A stretch of DNA of 18,558 nt, taken from the NCBI GenBank assembly GCA_028698695.1, contig JAQVWB010000014.1:1-18558 (forward strand), read 5' to 3'. This DNA is from Syntrophomonadaceae bacterium. Its GTDB lineage: Bacteria; Bacillota; Syntrophomonadia; Syntrophomonadales; Syntrophomonadaceae. Under the pieces are notes generated by a model, which worked only from the letters and a program-made list of their open reading frames with translations, did not search any database and was not told the DNA's origin. Both the position numbers and the translations under genes were made by a program. Below, in pieces: positions 13,221-18,558 of this stretch (within the stretch, counting starts at the first letter, position 1; each line of letters opens with the position of its first letter).

Positions 13221-15350
13221 ATGACTTTTGGATTTCATCCCTTACAAGGCGGTTATGATGTCCCCATGCGTATTGTGGGGGCCAACGTTCCCTACGAATG
13301 GCTTATTTATTTTATAATGTTTATTCCTTTAGGCATTTTCGCCTATGGCTTTTATAAGCGCATACAGGTGTGGATGCTGGCTAAAGGGGAAATTCATCGT
13401 AATGATCAGGTTGGTCAAAGAATATTGTCATTGTTGTATTATTCTTTTGCCCAGGCTCGAATCATAAGAAAACCTCTGGCTGGCTGGATGCATTTCGCAT
13501 TATTTTGGGGATTTGTAGTTCTTGCTTTAGCTGCAGGTGTAGATGCTGCGCATTATTGGATAGGATGGCCGCATATTGAGGGTGGTTCTTACATCTGGTT
13601 CTCCAAGGTAGTAGACATTATGGGTTTCTTAGCCCTAATTGGTATTATAGTTATGGCTGGAATCAGATATATACAAAAACCGGACCGTCTTAATGATACT
13701 AAAAAATCTGATGGCTGGATTATCCTGTTAATTTTCGCTATTCTTTTAACCGGTTATTTTATAGAAGGTCTGCGCATTGCTGCTCAGATTAAAATGTCAA
13801 CTACCATGGCGCAAATTGCTTATGAACAACTGGCTTCACCGTTTGGTTGGTTATTTGCTGCACCATTTGCCGGTGCGTCACTTGATTCATTACTGATGTG
13901 GCATAGAATTCTGTGGTGGTTCCATATGGCAATAGCCTTCCTGTTTATTGCTATTCTTCCTTTTACGAAACTGTGGCACATTCTGGCTGGGATGCTGAAT
14001 TATACCTTCCGCGATTTGGAGCCGTCAGCCTGTCGTATGGTTGACAATATTGAAGAAGCGGAAACCTTCGGTGTTGAAAATATTGAGGATTTTGGCTGGA
14101 AAGACTTGCTGGATTTGGATTCCTGTATTCGCTGTGGGCGTTGTCAGGAGAATTGTCCTGCCTATAATACAGGTAAAGCACTAAATCCGAAAATTACTCT
14201 TATTCAACACATGAAACAACATTTGGATGAAAAAGCACCTTATCTGATTGCTAACAAGGATCTGCCGGAAGAAGTTGAAGCCATGGCTATGACTGATGCG
14301 GCTGAGGAATTTGTCAGCCCCATGGATAAGAGCCTGCTTTACGATGTTGTTACTACCGAAGTAATCTGGGATTGTACCAACTGTCGTGCTTGTATGGAAC
14401 ATTGTCCCATGTTTATTGAACACATTCCCAAGATAGTAGAAATGCGTCGTAATCTGGTAATGTGGCAGGGTGATATGCCCAGTGAAGCGCAAATGGCTTT
14501 CACCAATATGGAACGTAACTACAATCCTTGGGGTGTTGGTTTTGCCAATCGTGCAGAGTGGTTAAATGAACGCGAAGTTCGGGATAAGGTCAATCTGTTG
14601 GGTGAAGATGGCAAGGAATTTGAATATCTGCTTTATGCTGGATGTGCAGTCTCCTTTGACGATCGTTACAAGAAAGTTGGCGAAGCCCTGGTTAATTTAT
14701 TGGATAAGGCTGGAGTCAGCTTTGGCTATTTAGGTGTTGAAGAATACTGCTGTGGTGATTCAGCCAGAAGGTTAGGTAACGAATATCTATACCAGACCAT
14801 GGCTCAACAGAACATTGAAACCTTTAATAACTATGGAGTAAAGAAGATTATAGTAGTTTGTCCTCATGGATATAATACCCTTAAGAACGAATATCCACAA
14901 TTGGGAGGCAATTACGAAGTCTATCATTACACTGAAATACTGGCTAAATTGGTTGCTGAAGGTAAATTGAAACCTTCGCAGAGCCTGGGTGCCAAAGTAT
15001 CCTATCATGACTCCTGTTTCCTCGGAAGACATAATGGAGTTTATGATCAACCCAGAGCAGTGCTGAAAGCTGCGGGTACCAGTATTGTCGAAATTGAAAA
15101 ATCCAGGGAATTTGGTTTCTGTTGTGGTGCTGGTGGTGGCCGTATGTGGATGGAAGAAGAAGCTGTGGAAGGTTACAAGCGTATTAATGATACCAGAACT
15201 GACCAACTGCTAGTTTCATCCCCTGAAATGATAGTCACCAACTGTCCATTCTGTCTCACCATGATTTCCGATGGAGTCAAGGGTGCAGAAGCAGAAGAAC
15301 AGACCAAGGTGTTTGATGTGGCCGAAGTGCTGTGGAAGACCATGCAATAA
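13221..15350 (+). CDS. Membrane (Fe-S)-binding oxidoreductase, EtfAB:menaquinone oxidoreductase (EMO) type
   Basis: Expected to pass electrons from reduced EtfAB to menaquinone. The 709-residue chain has an N-terminal membrane domain, with helices near 25-45, 88-108, 131-150, 165-185 and 228-250. His91, His111, His228, His235 and His253 are candidate b-heme ligands. Next come two 4Fe-4S motifs, Cys302-305-308-312 and Cys385-388-391-395. Two HdrD-like CCG domains follow: Cys475, CysCys510-511 and Cys547, then Cys599, CysCys634-635 and Cys675xxCys678. The first CCG domain has CPHG where related proteins have CPHC, so one cysteine is missing at Gly550. The ATG follows AAGGAGGGAG (13202-13211). 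It is the last gene of the etf unit before a strong terminator. Function is inferred from architecture and context. Confidence 0.88.
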   Translation: MTFGFHPLQGGYDVPMRIVGANVPYEWLIYFIMFIPLGIFAYGFYKRIQVWMLAKGEIHRNDQVGQRILSLLYYSFAQARIIRKPLAGWMHFALFWGFVVLALAAGVDAAHYWIGWPHIEGGSYIWFSKVVDIMGFLALIGIIVMAGIRYIQKPDRLNDTKKSDGWIILLIFAILLTGYFIEGLRIAAQIKMSTTMAQIAYEQLASPFGWLFAAPFAGASLDSLLMWHRILWWFHMAIAFLFIAILPFTKLWHILAGMLNYTFRDLEPSACRMVDNIEEAETFGVENIEDFGWKDLLDLDSCIRCGRCQENCPAYNTGKALNPKITLIQHMKQHLDEKAPYLIANKDLPEEVEAMAMTDAAEEFVSPMDKSLLYDVVTTEVIWDCTNCRACMEHCPMFIEHIPKIVEMRRNLVMWQGDMPSEAQMAFTNMERNYNPWGVGFANRAEWLNEREVRDKVNLLGEDGKEFEYLLYAGCAVSFDDRYKKVGEALVNLLDKAGVSFGYLGVEEYCCGDSARRLGNEYLYQTMAQQNIETFNNYGVKKIIVVCPHGYNTLKNEYPQLGGNYEVYHYTEILAKLVAEGKLKPSQSLGAKVSYHDSCFLGRHNGVYDQPRAVLKAAGTSIVEIEKSREFGFCCGAGGGRMWMEEEAVEGYKRINDTRTDQLLVSSPEMIVTNCPFCLTMISDGVKGAEAEEQTKVFDVAEVLWKTMQ

Positions 15351-15360
15351 TATGCATCGA

Positions 15361-15397
15361 AAAGAAAGGTCTCCTGTTAGAAGGGAGACCTTTCTTT
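15361..15397 (+). terminator. Intrinsic terminator of the etfBA-EMO unit
   Basis: AAAGAAAGGTCTCC (15361-15374) pairs perfectly over 14 bases with 15384-15397, with a 9-base loop. The 3' arm is T-rich (CCTTTCTTT) and is followed by further T-rich sequence, giving a standard rho-independent terminator 11 bases after the EMO stop codon. Confidence 0.9.
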
Positions 15398-15476
15398 ATC
15401 TTTATTTTCTGTTTGTCTGGTCTTTTCTCCACAAATAATTTACTGGTAGATTTGGAATTGGCAGAAAAACTTGCGG

Positions 15477-15505
15477 TTGAAGTATGATGCTGTTATAGGT
15501 AAAAT
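15477..15505 (+). promoter_or_regulatory. Candidate distal promoter upstream of thiolase
   Basis: TTGAAG (15477-15482) and TAAAAT (15500-15505) are 17 bases apart, with 4 of 6 and 5 of 6 consensus matches. It lies about 150 bases before the thiolase start and would be the upstream member of a tandem pair. Confidence 0.35.
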
Positions 15506-15546
15506 AAGGTATAGTTTGAATCATTGGAAAATTCTGAAGCCAAAGG

Positions 15547-15575
15547 TTGATATTTTAAAATGCATTAGATGTAAT
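15547..15575 (+). promoter_or_regulatory. Candidate main sigma-A promoter of thiolase
   Basis: TTGATA (15547-15552, 5 of 6) and TGTAAT (15570-15575, 5 of 6) are spaced by exactly 17 bases. Transcription would begin near 15582, leaving a leader of about 75 bases before the gene. Confidence 0.6.
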
Positions 15576-15579
15576 GTAT
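15560..15579 (+). promoter_or_regulatory. Inverted repeat overlapping the thiolase -10 box, candidate operator
   Basis: ATGCATTA (15560-15567) and TAATGTAT (15572-15579) form an inverted repeat with a 4-base spacer, matching at 7 of 8 positions. It covers the -10 hexamer of the proposed promoter, the usual place for a repressor site. The cognate regulator is not evident in the window. Confidence 0.4.
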
Positions 15580-15655
15580 GGCAGAAATGTCAATATATTA
15601 TTAAATAGAAATATTATTTTATAGATTAGAAAAACTTTTTAAAGGGGGATATGTA

Positions 15656-16837
15656 ATGGGTAGAGAGGTAGTATTGGTTGGGGCCTGTAGAACACCGGTA
15701 GGAACATTTGGTGGAAAATTAAAAGATACCAGAGCGGTAGATATGGGAAGTCTGGTTATGAAGGAAGCTCTTACGAGAGCAGGATTAACTGGGGAACAAT
15801 TGGATGAAGTAGTATTTGGCTGCGTTTTGCAGGCTTCACAAGGACAAAATGTAGCCAGACAGTCAATGATTAAGGCTGGTATTCCCGAAACAGTTACCGC
15901 CTTTACGCTTAACAAAGTGTGTGGATCCGGTTTAAGAGCGGTAAGTTTGGCTGCTCAGATTATCAAGGCGGGGGATGCCGACGTTATTTTAGCTGGGGGA
16001 ATGGAAAACATGTCTATGGCCCCTTATGCCCTTGAGAAAGCTCGCTATGGATATCGTATGAATAGTGGAACCGTGGTTGATGTAATGATTAAAGATGGTC
16101 TATGGGAAGCCTTTAATGATTATCATATGGGAATTACAGCTGAAAATGTGGCTGAAAAATGGTCTATTTCCCGCGAAGAGCAGGATGATTTTGGATTCAG
16201 GAGTCAGTCAAGAGCCAAAGAAGCAATAGAGAGCGGCAGATTTAAAGATGAAATTGTTCCGGTAGTTATTCCCAATAAAAAAGGTGACATAGTTTTTGAT
16301 ACTGATGAGCATCCTCGGTACAGCCCGCGGGAAAAGATGGCGGATTTAAAACCGGCATTCAAAAAAGACGGAACTGTAACAGCTGGCAATGCTTCCGGAA
16401 TTAATGACGGGGCGGCAGCTGTAATAGTAATGAGTAAAGAAAAGGCTGATGAGTTGGGAATTACTCCTATGGCTAAAATTATTAGTTACGCGTCCGGGGG
16501 AGTTGATCCTAAAATAATGGGAGTTGGACCAATACCGGCTACGCAAAAAGCACTTAAGAAGGCCGGATTAACCGTAGATGATATTGAGCTTATTGAAGCC
16601 AATGAAGCTTTTGCTTCCCAGTCTATTGCTGTGGCTAGAGAAATGGGCTGGGTTGATAAAATGGAAAAAGTAAATGTTAACGGTGGAGCTATAGCCATTG
16701 GTCACCCAATTGGAGCTTCAGGAGCAAGGATACTGGTAAGTTTGTTGTATGAAATGCAAAAACGGGATTGCAAAACCGGACTGGCTACTTTATGTATTGG
16801 CGGAGGACAGGGGACTACTATCATTGTGGGAAGATAA
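15656..16837 (+). CDS. thlA: Acetyl-CoA C-acetyltransferase (thiolase II type)
   Basis: Reversible condensation or cleavage between acetoacetyl-CoA and two acetyl-CoA; in a butyrate oxidiser it works in the thiolytic direction. The 393-residue length is standard. The catalytic set is complete: the acyl-accepting Cys89 in NKVCGSGLRAV, His350 in GGAIAIGHPIGASGAR and Cys380 in LCIGGGQGTTIIV. GGMENMSMAPYAL and IELIEANEAFASQ are further family motifs. The ATG follows AAAGGGGG (15641-15648). The gene stands alone between two terminators, with its own promoter region. Acetoacetyl-CoA specificity is the usual role for this length and motif set, but related beta-ketothiolases accepting longer chains cannot be excluded. 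Confidence 0.94.
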   Translation: MGREVVLVGACRTPVGTFGGKLKDTRAVDMGSLVMKEALTRAGLTGEQLDEVVFGCVLQASQGQNVARQSMIKAGIPETVTAFTLNKVCGSGLRAVSLAAQIIKAGDADVILAGGMENMSMAPYALEKARYGYRMNSGTVVDVMIKDGLWEAFNDYHMGITAENVAEKWSISREEQDDFGFRSQSRAKEAIESGRFKDEIVPVVIPNKKGDIVFDTDEHPRYSPREKMADLKPAFKKDGTVTAGNASGINDGAAAVIVMSKEKADELGITPMAKIISYASGGVDPKIMGVGPIPATQKALKKAGLTVDDIELIEANEAFASQSIAVAREMGWVDKMEKVNVNGGAIAIGHPIGASGARILVSLLYEMQKRDCKTGLATLCIGGGQGTTIIVGR

Positions 16838-16854
16838 TAGTACTGATATTTAAA

Positions 16855-16885
16855 ACCCGGAGGGCAATCCCCCCGGGTCTTTTTT
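16855..16885 (+). terminator. Intrinsic terminator after thiolase
   Basis: ACCCGG (16855-16860) pairs with CCGGGT (16873-16878), and an inner GGG/CCC pair set closes a CAAT loop after one mismatch. A run of T bases follows (to 16885). This GC-rich hairpin with a T tail is a typical rho-independent terminator. Confidence 0.9.
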
Positions 16886-16986
16886 ATGAGAAAGTTTAAG
16901 TTTTAGGCAGGGAAAGCGAATATCAAAGTAGAATCTATGCTAAAGTAATTATGGCGAAGATTATTTTAACTTGAGGAGGTTTCAAT

Positions 16987-17478
16987 GTGCGTGTAGCAGT
17001 TTATCCGGGAAGTTTTGACCCGGTAACTAACGGTCATATAGACATATTGGAGAAAACCAGTAAAATCTTTGACAGGATTGTTATAGCTGTGGTGCATAAT
17101 GTTACCAAAAATGCGCTTTTTTCACTTGATGAACGCGTGGAATTAATCAGGGAAAGCACTAAGCATTTAAATAATATAGAAGTAGAGTGTTTCAGCGGTT
17201 TGTTAACTGATTATATTCGTGAGAAGAAAGCCTGTGCCATTATCAGAGGGTTGAGAACCATGACTGATTTTGAATATGAGATGCATATGTCTATGATGAA
17301 CAAGCGGCTTATGCCTGAAGTAGATACTATTTTTATAATGTCAGACAGCAATTATATATTCGTTAGTTCCAGTGGAGTAAAAGAAGCGGCCATGCTGGGT
17401 GGAGATGTCAGTACGTTGGTACCGGCAGCAGTAAAAAAAGGCCTGCAGGAAAAATTGAAGCAGTTTAAGCAAAAATAA
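16987..17478 (+). CDS. coaD: Pantetheine-phosphate adenylyltransferase
   Basis: Transfers AMP from ATP to 4'-phosphopantetheine, the penultimate step of coenzyme A synthesis. The 163-residue protein has the nucleotidyltransferase start VAVYPGSFDPVTNGH, with the T-N-G-H motif at residues 14-17. It also has IIRGLRTMTDFEYE and a late FVSSSGVKEAAMLGG, equivalent to the ISSS motif. The start is GTG 16987, 7 bases after GAGGAGG (16973-16979). An ATG at 16985 overlaps it in another frame and stops after three codons, so it is a decoy. A CoA-synthesis gene beside a thiolase is probably coincidental, since coaD is a housekeeping gene and a terminator separates the two. Its own promoter was not clear. 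Confidence 0.97.
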   Translation: MRVAVYPGSFDPVTNGHIDILEKTSKIFDRIVIAVVHNVTKNALFSLDERVELIRESTKHLNNIEVECFSGLLTDYIREKKACAIIRGLRTMTDFEYEMHMSMMNKRLMPEVDTIFIMSDSNYIFVSSSGVKEAAMLGGDVSTLVPAAVKKGLQEKLKQFKQK

Positions 17479-17515
17479 TTAGTTAACCATCGGTTATTAA
17501 TGGTTTGCAAAAAAT

Positions 17516-17545
17516 AACGGGACAGGTATTTTTCCTGTCCCGTTT
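17516..17545 (+). terminator. Bidirectional terminator between convergent coaD and 3D-domain gene
   Basis: AACGGGACAGG (17516-17526) pairs perfectly with CCTGTCCCGTT (17534-17544) around a 7-base loop. T-rich sequence follows on the plus strand, and AAAATA before it supplies a T run on the minus strand. It lies between two genes that point toward each other and can serve both. Confidence 0.9.
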
Positions 17546-17552
17546 AAAATTT

Positions 17553-18176
17553 TTACCAGATGGTAACATTTACAGCTTTGATACCCCAGTTTAAAGCTTC
17601 CTGGTGAGTATTAAAAAATAAATCCAGACGATTGCCTTTTATGGCATTACCCTGATCAGAGGCTAACCCATTCCCGTAACCGGGAATATATAAGCGACTG
17701 CCCATGGGGATTACATTCGGGTCTACTGCAACTATGCCAGGTGCCAGTGGATGTCCCAGATATGATGGTTGTCCCCCGTAAGGCCAGTTACATTTGTCAC
17801 AACCACAATATCCTGTAGTTATCATGGTCATCACCCGGCTTCCCCTGGATACAGCAGTTGTAGTTGCCGGGGCAGCTTTAGTAAGACCCAGGGCTTTTCG
17901 AGTTTGAGGACCAATAATTCCATCTACCTGTAACTTATTATCCTGTTGGAATTTCACAACTGCCTGATACGTTTTGGGGCCAAATATTCCATCTGCATTT
18001 CCTGTCCAATAACCTTTCTGATTCAATGCAGTTTGTGCCTGTACTACCTCCGGGCCTCTGCAACCCCAGTAGAGATTTTCGGTGGCGGCCAAAGCTTCAC
18101 CATTAAGTATAAACATCATTGCTGCCAGAACCAGTACAGATAGTATTGCAGCACCCCCGGTTTTTATGTTAGCCAT
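17553..18176 (-). CDS. Exported peptidoglycan-binding and 3D (MltA-fold) domain protein
   Basis: Probably a secreted or wall-associated protein acting on peptidoglycan. The 207-residue chain starts with a signal peptide (hydrophobic residues 8-24, ALA-A cleavage motif near 28-31). A PG_binding_1 domain follows (about 40-97) with VVQAQTALNQKGYW and VDGIIGPQTRKALGL. After a short Ala/Thr linker comes a 3D domain (about 116-207) with VAVDPNVIPMGSRLYIPG, LASDQG and NRLDLFFNT. The three conserved aspartates are Asp152, Asp174 and Asp185. Three cysteines sit in YCGCDKC (124, 126, 129). The start follows AAAGGAG at 18183-18189 on the minus strand. Relatives include YocH- and spore-cortex-type proteins. 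A spore role is possible but not shown. The native substrate bond is unknown. Confidence 0.9.
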   Translation of the reverse strand: MANIKTGGAAILSVLVLAAMMFILNGEALAATENLYWGCRGPEVVQAQTALNQKGYWTGNADGIFGPKTYQAVVKFQQDNKLQVDGIIGPQTRKALGLTKAAPATTTAVSRGSRVMTMITTGYCGCDKCNWPYGGQPSYLGHPLAPGIVAVDPNVIPMGSRLYIPGYGNGLASDQGNAIKGNRLDLFFNTHQEALNWGIKAVNVTIW

Positions 18177-18203
18177 ACATTACTCCTTTCCCTAAATAAC
18201 TTG

Positions 18204-18219
18204 ATGGCGTTAATGCCAT
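18204..18219. promoter_or_regulatory. Near-perfect 16-base palindrome before the 3D-domain gene
   Basis: ATGGCGTTAATGCCAT is palindromic except for one G-T type mismatch pair. It lies 28 bases before the start codon of the minus-strand gene, at about the predicted transcription start, so it could be an operator or a small 5' hairpin. Confidence 0.35.
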
Positions 18220-18225
18220 GTCATT

Positions 18226-18254
18226 AGTTTAGGGCAGAAGCAGACCAGGCTCAA
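18226..18254 (-). promoter_or_regulatory. Candidate promoter of the 3D-domain gene
   Basis: On the minus strand TTGAGC (18254-18249) and TAAACT (18231-18226) are 17 bases apart, each with 4 of 6 consensus matches. Transcription would start near 18219, about 40 bases before the start codon. The match is moderate. The rest of the 197-base gap to the next gene shows nothing I can name. Confidence 0.35.
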
Positions 18255-18373
18255 ACTGTCTGATATTGATGTGAGCGGGACAAGCCGGAATGATATCCTG
18301 CGATGTCCGGTATAACAATTTATTCACAGATATATTTACAGAATGGACCGGTTGGGATATTGCACCACTTTTT

Positions 18374-18556
18374 CTATTCTTCAATTAATTTCAGACCATT
18401 GCGGCAACGAATGGCTAAATCCTGATAAAGCTGGGTGGCAATTTCAGTATAAACCAACATATTATCAGTCATATCTTTCACCACTACAGCCGGATTACCC
18501 ATGGCCATTTTTCGGGCGGGAATATGTCTGCCGGGGGGGAGAAGACTGCCTGAACC
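18374..18556 (-). CDS. Gamma-carbonic-anhydrase-like hexapeptide-repeat protein, C-terminal 60 residues
   Basis: A minus-strand frame is open from the right window edge to a TAG at 18376-18374, giving 60 residues. The visible part begins GSGSLLPPGRHIPARKMAMG and continues NPAVVVKDMT. This resembles the last turns of the left-handed beta-helix in the YrdA/PaaY/gamma-carbonic anhydrase group, where a G-x-G-S-L-V-P-P-G-K...M-G-N/S-P-A-K-V-V-R pattern is usual. A C-terminal helix follows (YTEIATQLYQDLAIRCRNGL). The zinc-binding histidines lie upstream, outside the window, so whether it is an active carbonic anhydrase cannot be judged. It points the same way as the 3D-domain gene but 197 bases apart. 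Confidence 0.75.
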   Translation of the reverse strand, partial: GSGSLLPPGRHIPARKMAMGNPAVVVKDMTDNMLVYTEIATQLYQDLAIRCRNGLKLIEE

Positions 18557-18558
18557 CA

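Noticed and set aside
14787..15206. A 139-codon minus-strand frame opposite the EMO gene
   Set aside because: Antisense to the cysteine-rich CCG region; its composition mirrors the coding strand and shows no domain.
1..18558. Mobile elements, CRISPR arrays, tRNA or rRNA genes
   Set aside because: No transposase, integrase, regularly spaced repeats, cloverleaf or rRNA-like sequence was seen on either strand.

Overview
The window looks like chromosomal DNA of an anaerobic, Gram-positive-type bacterium of the Clostridia. A Syntrophomonas-like butyrate oxidiser is the best guess. Three things support this: strong AGGAGG ribosome sites with frequent TTG or GTG starts; a heme pathway running through siroheme and two NirJ-type radical SAM proteins instead of HemE/F/G/H; and an etfB-etfA-membrane iron-sulfur oxidoreductase cluster next to a thiolase, as in syntrophic fatty-acid oxidisers. 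The species is inferred from gene content and was not checked by a search.

Layout. Bases 2-446 hold the end of tatC and a complete tatA (twin-arginine export), closed by an intrinsic terminator at 446-472. Only 24 bases further on, a head-to-tail block of ten genes begins (497-10345): sirC-like precorrin-2 dehydrogenase, hemA, hemC, a SUMT-HemD fusion, ahbC, hemB, ahbD, ahbA, ahbB and hemL. A cheR-type methyltransferase (10361-11137) follows 15 bases after hemL. Several junctions overlap (25, 32, 8 and 17 bases), which suggests translational coupling. Next is etfB-etfA-EMO (11378-15350), ending in a strong terminator. Then come a singly transcribed thiolase (15656-16837), coaD (16987-17478) and, on the minus strand, an exported peptidoglycan-binding/3D-domain protein (17553-18176). 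The C-terminus of a gamma-carbonic-anhydrase-like protein, also on the minus strand, runs off the right edge.

How the genes work together. HemA, HemL, HemB, HemC and the HemD domain make uroporphyrinogen III from glutamyl-tRNA. The SUMT domain and the precorrin-2 dehydrogenase take it to sirohydrochlorin. After iron insertion, AhbA/AhbB decarboxylate siroheme, AhbC yields Fe-coproporphyrin III and AhbD yields heme b. Every step is encoded here except a dedicated ferrochelatase. A likely consumer of heme b lies immediately downstream: the EMO has a multi-histidine membrane domain. With EtfAB it is expected to pass electrons from acyl-CoA dehydrogenase to menaquinone, while the thiolase handles acetoacetyl-CoA.

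Most unusual points: the ahbD start has no adjacent ribosome site but is preceded by a hairpin ending exactly at the ATG; a terminator hairpin sits just before the heme block; one expected cysteine is missing from the first CCG domain of the EMO; and a long stem-loop separates etfA from the EMO gene. I see no tRNA, rRNA, CRISPR array or mobile element. No gene-free stretch exceeds 300 bases.
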